DNA from: CAVPHV01 sp963704825
GTDB taxonomy: Bacteria > Actinomycetota > Acidimicrobiia > Spongiisociales > UBA5794
Assembly (NCBI GenBank): GCA_963704825.1
Contig: CAVPHV010000005.1
Span: 248,001-312,000, forward strand
DNA: 64,000 bases
Direction: 5' to 3'
Shown here: piece by piece, positions 42,079 through 50,814 of the stretch
Layout: each line of letters starts with the position of its first letter
Position numbering within the stretch: position 1 is the first letter of the stretch
Notes under the pieces: generated by a model
Database searches by the model: none
What the model was told of the DNA's origin: nothing
Seen by the model: the letters and a program-made list of their open reading frames with translations, nothing else
Translations under genes and position numbers: made by a program

Positions 42079-43685
42079 CTGAGGTCCCCCTCCGGGATCC
42101 CAGTGCTTCACTCACGACCGGCTCGCGTTTAGCCACGACGCCGATCGCGGTCACCCCGCACCAACTTGCAGGCCGGGCGGCCGAGCGAATCATGGCGGCG
42201 GGCGGCAATGCCGTCGACGCAGCCATCGCCGCCAACGCGGTGCTCGGAGTCGTCGCTCCCGACACGTGCGGACTCGGCGGCGATCTGTTCGCCTTGATCC
42301 ACACGCCCGGGCTGGCAGCCCCGGCTGCCCTCAACGCCTCCGGCCGGGCCGGCTCCGGCGCCATCGCCGCTGAATTGCGCGACCGCGGAATCGACGAAGT
42401 GCCGTTGCGCAGTGCCTGGAGTGTGACCGTGCCCGGTTGCGTCGACGGCTGGGAAGCACTGCTCGAACGGTTCGGCACAAGACCGCTCGGCGATCTACTG
42501 GCCCCCGCCATCGATCTCGCCACCACAGGCTTTGTGGTGTCGAACGAACTCGCCGATTCGCTGCGGCGAATCCACCCGCTCATCGGAGGACAGGGATCCG
42601 CCCCATCGCTCTATCCAGGCGGCGTTGCCCCGGCTGCCGGGGCCCGACTCACCCGCCCTCGCCTCGCCGAGACGTTACGCCTGCTGGCAGCGGCCGGTCG
42701 CGAATCGTTCTACGGGGGAAGGGTCGGCGAAGAGATCACGGTGGCCACCGACGGGGTCATCACCGCTGCGGATCTGGAGCACCGCAACACGCAGTGGGTG
42801 GATCCGATCTCTGTTGACGTCTTCGGGCAGCGCGCCTGGACGATTCCCCCGAACAGCCAGGGTTGGCTGACCCTGGCCGCCTGCTGGCTGTTCGAACAGA
42901 TGGACCCACCGCGCGACCCCGAGGATCCTGCGTTCTACCAAGCCGCCATCGAGGCCTACCGTGCGGTCGCCTGGGAACGGGACGAGTTGGTGTCCGACCC
43001 CGACACCGCGCCACTCCCCGCCGACCAGCTGGCAAATCCGGATCGCCTCCGTTCTCGCCTCGAGAGGTTGTCTGTCGACTCCACAGCAGATTGGCCGGCC
43101 CCGAAACCGGCGCCCGGGGGCACGGCGTACTTCTGCGTGCGTGACGGAAATGGGATGGGAGTGTCGTTCATCCAGTCCAATTTCCATGGGATCGGGTCGG
43201 GCCTGTCGGCGGGCGACACCGGAGTCTTCCTCCACAATCGCGGGGCGGGCTTCAATCTCATATCCGGCCACCCGAACGAGATGAGTCCCGGAAGACGCCC
43301 GCTCCACACGTTGTCGCCCTCGCTGTGGACGGAAAGCGACCAACTCCGCCTGTTGCTTGGCACCCGGGGCGGTCAATACCAACCACAGCTTCTGGTACAG
43401 GTCGCCACCCAACTGCTGTGGGCGGGAGTCACCGGCTCGCAAGCCCAGGTGGTGCCACGCTGGATCGTCGACGGATGGGGTCCAGGTCAGCAACCGCGCC
43501 TTCAAGTCGAGTCCCGCATGGCTCTGGTTGTCGCGGCCGGTCTCAGCCGGCGCGGCCTCGACGTCCACCAGGCCGATGCCTGGATGCCGGGGTGGGGTCC
43601 GGTTTCGGTGATTGCGACAGATGGGGCGGTCACCGTTGGAAGCGCCGACCCGCGGGTATCCACCGCGTCGGCTATCGCACCCTGA
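42075..43685 (+). CDS. Gamma-glutamyltransferase family protein
   Basis: Ntn-hydrolase family protein of 536 aa. The N-terminal part has AAGGNAVDAAIAANAVLGVV and PDTCGLGGDLFALIH; the expected autocleavage threonine is the T in APGGTAYFCVRDGNG. No signal peptide is evident, so it may be cytosolic, unlike classical secreted GGT. The C terminus keeps GTRGGQYQPQ (GGPR-like loop). Substrates could be glutathione-like or mycothiol-pathway conjugates, but this is open. It starts at a GTG in a GTGA overlap with the preceding unknown gene. Confidence 0.82.
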   Translation: MTEVPLRDPSASLTTGSRLATTPIAVTPHQLAGRAAERIMAAGGNAVDAAIAANAVLGVVAPDTCGLGGDLFALIHTPGLAAPAALNASGRAGSGAIAAELRDRGIDEVPLRSAWSVTVPGCVDGWEALLERFGTRPLGDLLAPAIDLATTGFVVSNELADSLRRIHPLIGGQGSAPSLYPGGVAPAAGARLTRPRLAETLRLLAAAGRESFYGGRVGEEITVATDGVITAADLEHRNTQWVDPISVDVFGQRAWTIPPNSQGWLTLAACWLFEQMDPPRDPEDPAFYQAAIEAYRAVAWERDELVSDPDTAPLPADQLANPDRLRSRLERLSVDSTADWPAPKPAPGGTAYFCVRDGNGMGVSFIQSNFHGIGSGLSAGDTGVFLHNRGAGFNLISGHPNEMSPGRRPLHTLSPSLWTESDQLRLLLGTRGGQYQPQLLVQVATQLLWAGVTGSQAQVVPRWIVDGWGPGQQPRLQVESRMALVVAAGLSRRGLDVHQADAWMPGWGPVSVIATDGAVTVGSADPRVSTASAIAP

Positions 43686-43944
43686 TCACGGCCGAAGTCG
43701 CTGGCGCCGGTCGCGACCACGGCCGACTCGATCCAACCCGTTGCCAGAAGACGCTCCGCGCGGCCCGAGGCGCCCTGCAGTTCCTCGAGCCCAGGATGAC
43801 CTCCACCCAGCATCTGGCAGGTATCGGCTTGCCATAGGCGATCAACCAGACCTAGCCTCCAGCGGACAAGAGGGCGCGCCGTGCGCGCGGCACGCCCCCC
43901 GGGCACATCCCGGAGTCCCTTCCACTAGGCGGAGTTCCCCAACC

Positions 43945-44703
43945 TTGCGAGGCAGAACCCCTTTGGCGTTCGCCGGCTTACTCATCGTGGCCTTGGCCGC
44001 GGTGCTTGGCTTTGCGGCATTCACCCCCGGCGGTGAGGCGCGAGCCATCGACCGGTACGGCCCTACCGAGATGCCCTTGGCGGCAACCGGCCGGGTTGCC
44101 GCTGCAGTGTTTGCGAGCGAGTTGGCCGATGAGCCTCCGACCACCTTTGAGTTGCCGCCGACGTCGACCACGACAACAACGACGACGACAACAACGCAGC
44201 CACCCGCTCCTGAGAAGGAGACGGACGAGATCGCGGCGACCACCCAGTCGAATGATTCGTCGGACAGCGCCGACACGACAACGACCGCGGCGCCCCGCAC
44301 CACAACGACGACCCGGGCTCCTGCGCCAACTACCACTCAAGCTCCGCCGCCGCCGACCACGACCACGACGACGGCTCCTCCGAACGACGGAGGCGGGCCT
44401 CGACCGGCCGAAAACTGGCGCGGGCTCGTATCGCAGTACTTCCCAGGCGACCTCGTCGACGACGCCCTGTCGATCATCCAATGCGAAAGCAAGGGCGATC
44501 CTTCCGCCTACAACTCCCGTTCCGGCGCTTCCGGACTGTTCCAGTTCATCCCCGGAACCTGGGCCAACGTATCGCCCAAGGCGGGTTGGGGAGGCGCCAG
44601 CCCCTTCGATCCCGAGGCCAACATCGCCTCCGCCGCCTGGCTGGTCGACTACAGCATCGATCGCGGCCAGTACCCCTGGTATCACTGGACCTGCCGCCCC
44701 TGA
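43945..44703 (+). CDS. Secreted Thr-rich transglycosylase-like (resuscitation factor-like) protein
   Basis: A 252-aa protein with a signal peptide (residues 1-34, LAFAGLLIVALAAVLGFAAF), a long low-complexity linker of Thr, Pro and Ala (about 65-155) and a C-terminal lysozyme-like domain with probable catalytic Glu181 in IIQCESKGDPSAYN followed by SGASGLFQFIPGTWA. The layout fits a cell-wall hydrolase that spans the envelope. The start is probably the TTG at 43945 with GGAG 10 nt upstream; no ATG fits. It is a paralogue of the RTX protein at 35063. Confidence 0.8.
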   Translation: MRGRTPLAFAGLLIVALAAVLGFAAFTPGGEARAIDRYGPTEMPLAATGRVAAAVFASELADEPPTTFELPPTSTTTTTTTTTTQPPAPEKETDEIAATTQSNDSSDSADTTTTAAPRTTTTTRAPAPTTTQAPPPPTTTTTTAPPNDGGGPRPAENWRGLVSQYFPGDLVDDALSIIQCESKGDPSAYNSRSGASGLFQFIPGTWANVSPKAGWGGASPFDPEANIASAAWLVDYSIDRGQYPWYHWTCRP

Positions 44704-44761
44704 ACGGCGACCGGGTCCAGCCCGCGCCGGGCGCGGCACCCACCGCTCTACACTGACGCTC

Positions 44762-45145
44762 ATGAAGAAGCTCACTCGCGTCCTCGGAGTCGTTGCAGGA
44801 GTCGTTGCCGTGGTCTGGTTGACTCGGGACCGCTTGCTGCCCACCCCAAAGGTGAGTTCGGAGCAGCCACCGCCGTTCCGTCATCACGAGGCGCATCAGC
44901 CAAAGCAAGCGGAGTCGGCCGATGGGAAGGCAGCATCCGAAACGGCCCCTCCGACAGCTGACCCCGACGACCTGACCATCATCAAGGGAATTGGCCCGGT
45001 CCGCTCCGGCCATCTGGCCGAACAAGGCATCGTCACCTTCGCCGCCCTCGCCGCGGCGGACCCGAGGTCGCTCGCCGAGCAGCTCGACGTTGCCGAGACG
45101 ACTGCCGCCGATTGGATCGCCGAAGCGGCTTCACGGGGAGGCTAG
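44762..45145 (+). CDS. Membrane-anchored helix-hairpin-helix protein
   Basis: A 127-aa protein with an N-terminal membrane helix (about residues 5-20, VLGVVAGVVAVVWL), a polar linker and a C-terminal helix-hairpin-helix domain with DDLTIIKGIGPVRSGHLAEQ and a second HhH around ADPRSLAEQLDVAETTAADW. The domain resembles HhH_5/DUF4332, which binds DNA or protein. The purpose of anchoring it in the membrane is unknown. TACACT lies 7 nt before the ATG and no SD is present. The repeat copy B starts 2 nt after its stop. Confidence 0.75.
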   Translation: MKKLTRVLGVVAGVVAVVWLTRDRLLPTPKVSSEQPPPFRHHEAHQPKQAESADGKAASETAPPTADPDDLTIIKGIGPVRSGHLAEQGIVTFAALAAADPRSLAEQLDVAETTAADWIAEAASRGG

Positions 45146-45147
45146 TG

Positions 45148-45303
45148 GTGTGTCGTTGAGATAGCGTCTGGGTGTCTCCGAGGCATCGGCGTCATCCGGC
45201 ACGGCACGACGACGAAGGCGCAGTCAGGCACTGCGTCGAGGAGGAAGGCGAAGCCGGGGGCGTCGAGGACCGGAGAGACACGGCGAGTATTTCTGCGACG
45301 CAC
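45148..45303 (+). repeat. Stop-codon-adjacent repeat, copy B (about 156 bp)
   Basis: Starts GTGTGTCGTTGAGATAGCG, 2 nt after the TAG of the HhH gene, and ends GAGTATTTCTGCGACGCAC. The ends are imperfect inverted repeats of about 38 nt and the middle has CGCAGT-CAGGC-ACTGCG. It is homologous to copies A and C. Confidence 0.85.
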
Positions 45304-45337
45304 CGCTATCGACCCGCCGCGGGCGTACGATGGCCCC

Positions 45338-46372
45338 GTGCCGTATCTGACCGATCCCGACGAGCTCGCCTCACTGCTGGTGGACGAGCCTCGCTTCCGC
45401 GCTGATCAGCTGCGGCGCTGGCTCTACGAGACGCCCGTCCTGGACACCTCCGAAATGACCAACTTGCCCTCTGACGTCAGAGAGCGATTGGGCCCCGCCC
45501 TGTGGCCGTTCACCGTGGAGATCGAACAGTCCGCAGACGGGGGCACTACCCGCAAGTGGCTGTTCCGCACTCCGCAAGGCAACTCGATCGAGGCCGTCCT
45601 GATGGGATACCCCAAGCGGACCACCCTGTGCATCTCCTCACAGGCAGGCTGTGCCATGGCATGCACGTTCTGCGCTACCGGACAGTTTGGTTTTGAGCGC
45701 CATCTCGAGGCCGGCGAGATCTTCGCCCAGGTTGCCTACGCCACTGCGTCGCTGCGCCAACGCCCCATGCCGAACTCACCCGGACGCATCACCAACGTCG
45801 TATTCATGGGAATGGGCGAGCCCCTGGCCAACTACCCCAGGGTGCGCGAATCGTTGCGCCGCATGATCGACGTCATGGGGATGGGGGCTCGTTCGATCAC
45901 CGTCTCAACCGTGGGCGTCGTTCCCGGCATCCGGCGGCTCGCCGAAGAGCCATGGCAAGTCAATCTTGCCGTCAGCCTTCATGCCGCCGACGACGAGCTC
46001 AGGTCCCGTCTGGTTCCCCTCAACGACCGCTACCCCCTCGAAGATCTCATCGCGGCCGCCGCCTACTACTTCGACCGCAAGGGCCGCCGGGTCAGCATCG
46101 AGTGGACGATGATCGCGGGCACCAACGACACCCCCGATCAGGCCCGCAAGCTAGCCAATGTCGCGAGTCGCCTCGGAGCCCATATCAATCTCATCTCGCT
46201 GAATCCGACGCCGCTGAGCCCCGACCTGCCACCCACTCGGGACGCCGTCGAGACGTTCATCGACGAACTGAATCGGCGGGGCGCCAACGTCACGCTGCGA
46301 GACACCAGAGGGCAGGACATCGATGCCGCCTGCGGGCAGCTCAGACTGCGCGCCGCGACCGAACTGGCGTAG
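45338..46372 (+). CDS. rlmN: 23S rRNA (adenine-2503-C2)-methyltransferase RlmN
   Basis: Radical-SAM dual-specificity methyltransferase acting on A2503 of 23S rRNA and on A37 of some tRNAs. The 344-aa protein has the cluster motif CAMACTFC (Cys105, Cys109, Cys112), the MGMGEPLANYPRV motif and the conserved Cys near the end in DIDAACGQL. The start is the GTG at 45338; TACGAT lies 6 nt before it, so it may be leaderless. It lies shortly after repeat copy B and before bcp. Confidence 0.96.
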   Translation: MPYLTDPDELASLLVDEPRFRADQLRRWLYETPVLDTSEMTNLPSDVRERLGPALWPFTVEIEQSADGGTTRKWLFRTPQGNSIEAVLMGYPKRTTLCISSQAGCAMACTFCATGQFGFERHLEAGEIFAQVAYATASLRQRPMPNSPGRITNVVFMGMGEPLANYPRVRESLRRMIDVMGMGARSITVSTVGVVPGIRRLAEEPWQVNLAVSLHAADDELRSRLVPLNDRYPLEDLIAAAAYYFDRKGRRVSIEWTMIAGTNDTPDQARKLANVASRLGAHINLISLNPTPLSPDLPPTRDAVETFIDELNRRGANVTLRDTRGQDIDAACGQLRLRAATELA

Positions 46373-46413
46373 TCAACTGCGGTACGCTGCGGCCTTGCCG
46401 ATCAGGAGCGCTC

Positions 46414-46890
46414 ATGAAGCTTGCCCCCGGGGACACCGCCCCCTTCTTCTCTCGCCTCGACCACGGCGGCGCCGAAGTCACCCTGGACGACTACGCCGGC
46501 CACCGTCTGGTGATCTACTTCTACCCCAAGGCATTCACCCCCGGCTGCACCACCGAGTCCTGCGATTTTCGCGACCGACACGACGACTTCTATGCCGCCG
46601 GGTACGAAATCCTCGGGGTCAGCCCCGACCCTGTTGCCAAGCTCGACGACTTTCGCGCCGAGTACCAACTGCCGTTCTCTTTGTTGTCAGACGAGGACCA
46701 CTCCATGGCCGAGGCCTACGGCGCATGGGGCACGAAAAAGAACTACGGCAAAGAGTACGAGGGGCTCATCCGGTCGACGTTCGTGATCGGTGCCGACGGG
46801 TTGGTGGAACAGGCGCTCTACAACGTACGCGCCGCCGGCCACGCCGAACGGATTGCCAACGAGGTCGTCGGCAAGAGCACCGAAGACTGA
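46414..46890 (+). CDS. bcp: Thioredoxin-dependent peroxiredoxin, BCP family
   Basis: Reduces hydrogen peroxide and alkyl peroxides. The 158-aa protein has the peroxidatic and resolving cysteines in FTPGCTTESCDFRD (Cys45 and Cys50), the atypical 2-Cys BCP arrangement. The late segment LIRSTFVIGADGLVEQAL is also typical. AGGAG lies before the ATG at 46414. It follows rlmN by 41 nt on the same strand. Confidence 0.94.
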   Translation: MKLAPGDTAPFFSRLDHGGAEVTLDDYAGHRLVIYFYPKAFTPGCTTESCDFRDRHDDFYAAGYEILGVSPDPVAKLDDFRAEYQLPFSLLSDEDHSMAEAYGAWGTKKNYGKEYEGLIRSTFVIGADGLVEQALYNVRAAGHAERIANEVVGKSTED

Positions 46891-47047
46891 CCAACCATTT
46901 CGACCGCATGAGTCGTCCGACCTATTTCCAGCCATAGGCCTTCCCAGTTGCTGCGTGGGTCCGTAAGATCGCGCAGGTGAGGGCTTATCTCGGTGGGGCG
47001 AGGTGCCGATGGGAATACTCGGTATCTCAGACGAATGGGGGGCATTC

Positions 47048-47926
47048 GTGAAAAGAGTCAGAACAGCAATCTTCCCGGTTGGCGGATTGGGCACGCGGTT
47101 TCTTCCCGCGACCAAGGCGCTTCCAAAGGAGATGTTGCCGGTCGTCGACAAACCACTTATCGAATACGCGGTGGACGAAGCGCGGGCTGCAGGTATCGAA
47201 GAGTTCATCTTCGTCACGGGTCGCGGCAAGAGCGCCATCCAGAACCACTTCGACGGTCACTACGAGCTAGAAGCCACCCTCACGTCACGCGGACACGAAG
47301 AGGCGCTGGCGCTGATCAACAGCTCGAAGCTCGAGCCGGGCCAAATCGCCTACGTCCGCCAGATGGAGCCGATGGGCCTCGGCCACGCCGTGTGGTGTGC
47401 ACGAAACCTCATCGGCGGGGAACCGTTCGCCGTTCTTCTCGCTGATGACCTGATCCTCGGAAATGGCCCATGCCTCGCCGAAATGGTCGAGGTCTACAAC
47501 GAAACCGGCGGCAACGTGGTCGCGCTCATGGAAGTGGCGCGCGAAGAAACGTCCAAGTACGGCGTCATCGCCCCAGGCGAGGAAGACGGCCGGTTGGTTG
47601 AGATCTTGGACCTCGTGGAAAAACCGGCGCCCGAAGATGCCCCATCCAACCTCGCCATCGTCGGCCGCTACATCCTTCAGCCTCAGATCATGGATTACCT
47701 GGCGCTGGGCAGTCGCGGCGCGGGTGGCGAGATACAGCTCACAGACTCCATGGTGAAGCTGATCAACGGCGACACCTTCTACGGAATGAAGATCGCGGGC
47801 CGGCGCTTCGACTGTGGCACCAAGCTCGGCTACCTCGAGGCAAACATCGCCTATGCGCTCGAACGCAAGGATATGGGCGAGGAGCTGCGCAAACGCCTCA
47901 CGAAGCTGCTCGACACGCCAGTTTGA
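47048..47926 (+). CDS. galU: UTP-glucose-1-phosphate uridylyltransferase
   Basis: Makes UDP-glucose for cell-envelope glycans. The 292-aa protein has the nucleotidyltransferase signature FPVGGLGTRFLPATKALPKE, then VDKPLIEYAVDEA, YVRQMEPMGLGHAV and LVEKPAPEDAPSN. I prefer the GTG at 47048 (GTGAAAAGAGTC, with a G-rich SD) over the ATG at 47003, because homologues begin at the KRVRTAIFPVGG segment. TAAGAT upstream (near 46966) may be the -10 box. It is read alone. Confidence 0.94.
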   Translation: MKRVRTAIFPVGGLGTRFLPATKALPKEMLPVVDKPLIEYAVDEARAAGIEEFIFVTGRGKSAIQNHFDGHYELEATLTSRGHEEALALINSSKLEPGQIAYVRQMEPMGLGHAVWCARNLIGGEPFAVLLADDLILGNGPCLAEMVEVYNETGGNVVALMEVAREETSKYGVIAPGEEDGRLVEILDLVEKPAPEDAPSNLAIVGRYILQPQIMDYLALGSRGAGGEIQLTDSMVKLINGDTFYGMKIAGRRFDCGTKLGYLEANIAYALERKDMGEELRKRLTKLLDTPV

Positions 47927-48064
47927 GCAGCCGCCGTGGCGACGCTGCGGCCCTGGCGCTTGTCGTCCTTGCTACATTGCGGAACACCTGAGTTCTGAAC
48001 GCGGTTGCAGCTCGTACTCACCGCGTTCCACCGAATTCGACGACCTCGAAAGGAATCGCTGCCC

Positions 48065-49162
48065 ATGAGCAAGCTGAACGATTTGTACGAAGCGGGACAG
48101 TCCGTCTGGTACGACTTCATCCGTCGAGACATGCTGGAGAACGGCGAACTCGACGCACTCGTTGCCAACGGCATCCGGGGCCTCACCAGCAACCCGACCA
48201 TCTTCCAGAAGGCGATTGCCGCCTCGGCCCAGTACGACGATCAGATCCGCACCATGGTCACCGCCGATCCCGACGTCGACGCCGCTCATCTCTTCGAGGA
48301 ACTGGCCATCCGTGATATCCAGGGGGCGGCCGACGCCCTCGCCGAGGTGTACACGAGTTCGGACGGGCATGATGGTTTCGTCAGTCTCGAGGTATCGCCG
48401 CATCTCGCCAACGACACAGCAGGCACCATCGCCGACGCCCATCGCCTCTGGGACAAGGTCGACCGCCCCAATCTCATGATCAAGGTGCCGGCGACGCCTG
48501 CGGGGATCCCCGCGATCGAAGAGCTCATCGCCGCCAATATCAACGTCAACGCCACTCTGATGTTCTCGCTGGAAGACTACGAAAACGTGGCCCATGCCTA
48601 CCTCCGGGGGCTGGCCAGGGCACAGAATCCCGGTCGGGTCGCCTCGGTCGCTTCGTTCTTCGTCAGCCGCGTCGACACCAAGACCGACGCCGCCCTCGAG
48701 AAGGTGGGCACGCCCGACGCCATGGCGCGCCGCGGCCGCACCGCGGTGGCCAACGCCAAGCTCGCCTACCACCGTTACCAACAACTCTTCGAGGGCGACG
48801 CCTTCGCCGAAATGGCGGCCCGGGGTGGGCAACCGCAGCGGGCACTGTGGGCTTCGACATCGACCAAGAACCCCGAGTACCTCGACGTGCTCTACGTCGA
48901 CAACCTGATCGGCCCCAATACCGTCAACACCATGCCTCCCCAGACCGTGGATGACTTCATCGATCACGGCGTCATTGATCCGAGCGCGTTGACCGACGAC
49001 CTCGATGACGCCATCGAACAGATCGACGCTCTTGGTGATCTCGGCATCGACTTCGACGAGATCACCGCCACATTGCAGACCGAGGGTGTCGTTTCATTCG
49101 CCGATTCGTTCGACGATCTGCTCGCCACGCTGGCCGCCAAGGCCGCTGCCCTCCGGACATGA
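48065..49162 (+). CDS. tal: Transaldolase
   Basis: Pentose phosphate pathway enzyme moving a dihydroxyacetone unit between sugar phosphates. The 365-aa protein has GLTSNPTIFQKAI and the Schiff-base lysine in LMIKVPATPAGIPAIEEL, plus the WASTSTKNPEYLD segment. It is the longer actinobacterial/cyanobacterial type. AAAGGAATCG lies before the ATG. Its stop overlaps the start of pgi by 4 nt, so the two are translationally coupled. Confidence 0.95.
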   Translation: MSKLNDLYEAGQSVWYDFIRRDMLENGELDALVANGIRGLTSNPTIFQKAIAASAQYDDQIRTMVTADPDVDAAHLFEELAIRDIQGAADALAEVYTSSDGHDGFVSLEVSPHLANDTAGTIADAHRLWDKVDRPNLMIKVPATPAGIPAIEELIAANINVNATLMFSLEDYENVAHAYLRGLARAQNPGRVASVASFFVSRVDTKTDAALEKVGTPDAMARRGRTAVANAKLAYHRYQQLFEGDAFAEMAARGGQPQRALWASTSTKNPEYLDVLYVDNLIGPNTVNTMPPQTVDDFIDHGVIDPSALTDDLDDAIEQIDALGDLGIDFDEITATLQTEGVVSFADSFDDLLATLAAKAAALRT

Positions 49163-50805
49163 GTGTTCACATCTCGCTTGAGCTCGCCGGCTGGGCCGGC
49201 GACGTGGAAAGCCGCCTCCAGAGCTGGGACGCCGCGGAGTTTGCGGCCCGCCTGTGGGCCAAAGACCCCACGCTGTGGGCCGCCGAGCCGCAGCCGGAAC
49301 TGGTTGATCGCCTCGGGTGGCTTGGCCTTGCGACCCGTATGACCGACCATCTCGAGCAACTGGAGGCGTTCGGGGCCGAGGTGGCCGCCGCCGGATTCCG
49401 CCACGTCGTAGTGCTCGGCATGGGAGGCTCCAGCCTCGCCCCTGAGGTGTATCAGGCCACCTTCGGCAATGCGCCGGGCTATCCCGAGCTGTTGGTGCTC
49501 GACTCAACCCATCCGGGTTCCGTCGCAGCCATCGCCAATTCGATTGATCTCGGCACGACGTTGTTCATGGTCTCGTCAAAGTCCGGCACAACACTCGAGA
49601 CGCTGTCGTTCTTCCGCTACTTCTGGGATCGTGTCGGTGAAATCAGCGACGAACCGGGTACTCACTTCGTTGCTGTGACGGACCCCGGCAGCACGCTGGC
49701 CGCCCTGGCCGCCGAACGTGGCTTTGCCCACATCTTCCTTGCTCCTCCGGACGTCGGGGGTCGCTACTCGGCGCTGACCGAGTTCGGACTCGTGCCCGCC
49801 GCAGCCATTGGTGCCGACCTCGGCGCGCTTCAGGCCGCCGCCGCCGAGGCCGTGGCCAACAGCGCCCCGGGCATCGCCGCCTCCGAGAGCTCCGGCCTGC
49901 GGCTCGGTGCCGCGTTGGGAGAACTCACCTTGGCGGGACGGGACAAAGTCACCTTCATCACTGCCGACGGCCTCGCCGCCTTCCCGGCGTGGATCGAGCA
50001 ACTCATCGCAGAGTCAACCGGCAAAGACCAAAAGGGCATCATCCCCGTCGGTGGCGAACCGGTGGCGGCCGCTTCCGCCTACGGCCCAGACCGAACATTC
50101 GTGGTCATCGACTTTGCGGCGGATTCGCTCGACGACATCGCCGATTCCCTCGCGGCGGCAGGTCACCCCGTGATAAGGGTGCGTCTCGACTCCACTGCCG
50201 ATCTCGTCGGCGCCATGTTCTTGTTCGAGATCGCCGTCGCCGCGGCGGGCGCCGTGCTCGGCATTCACCCCTTCAACCAACCCGATGTCCAGCTTGCCAA
50301 GGAACTGGCGCGCCGCGCTATGGACGGCGACCTCGACACGGCCGACGTGGTCGAGCATGACGCCCTGGAGCCCGGTCTGGAAGGGACGATTCGTGAATGG
50401 CTCGCCGGCATCGGACCCGGGGAGTACGTCGGGATCCACGCCTACCTGGCTCCGACACCAGAAACGGCATCCATTCTCCAAGAGGCTCGCCTGGCCATCA
50501 GGGACAATCGGCGCGTCGCCACCACGCTGGATTTCGGGCCTCGGTTCCTGCACTCGACCGGCCAACTCCACAAGGGTGGCCCCAACACCGGCCGATTCCT
50601 GCAGGTCATCGATCACCCCGAACCTGCCATATCGGTGCCCGAGACCGACTACGACTTCGGCAAGCTCGTCGGCGCCCAAGCGCTCGGTGACCATCAGGCA
50701 TTGCGGGGACGTGACCGATCTGTGCTCCTCGTATGTCTAGGCGATAGCGGCACCACCGGCTTGACCGCGTTGCGGGATGCGGTCGTAGCCGCCGCTCGTG
50801 ACTGA
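49159..50805 (+). CDS. pgi: Glucose-6-phosphate isomerase
   Basis: Interconverts glucose-6-P and fructose-6-P. The 548-aa protein has VLGMGGSSLAPEVYQATFG, the sugar-phosphate loop SSKSGTTLETLSFF, GVLGIHPFNQPDV-type residues (VLGIHPFNQPDVQLAKEL) and a C-terminal LDFGPRFLHSTGQLHKGG. It begins at an ATG that overlaps tal. In other bacteria these two enzymes are fused into one polypeptide, so the coupling here matches that theme. It is tail to tail with the histidine kinase, 9 nt apart. Confidence 0.94.
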   Translation: MSVHISLELAGWAGDVESRLQSWDAAEFAARLWAKDPTLWAAEPQPELVDRLGWLGLATRMTDHLEQLEAFGAEVAAAGFRHVVVLGMGGSSLAPEVYQATFGNAPGYPELLVLDSTHPGSVAAIANSIDLGTTLFMVSSKSGTTLETLSFFRYFWDRVGEISDEPGTHFVAVTDPGSTLAALAAERGFAHIFLAPPDVGGRYSALTEFGLVPAAAIGADLGALQAAAAEAVANSAPGIAASESSGLRLGAALGELTLAGRDKVTFITADGLAAFPAWIEQLIAESTGKDQKGIIPVGGEPVAAASAYGPDRTFVVIDFAADSLDDIADSLAAAGHPVIRVRLDSTADLVGAMFLFEIAVAAAGAVLGIHPFNQPDVQLAKELARRAMDGDLDTADVVEHDALEPGLEGTIREWLAGIGPGEYVGIHAYLAPTPETASILQEARLAIRDNRRVATTLDFGPRFLHSTGQLHKGGPNTGRFLQVIDHPEPAISVPETDYDFGKLVGAQALGDHQALRGRDRSVLLVCLGDSGTTGLTALRDAVVAAARD

Positions 50806-50814
50806 GACCACCAG

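Noticed and set aside
43686..43944. c-di-AMP (ydaO) riboswitch before the resuscitation-factor-like gene
   Set aside because: Such riboswitches are common before rpf genes, but the conserved core sequences of the class are not found here.
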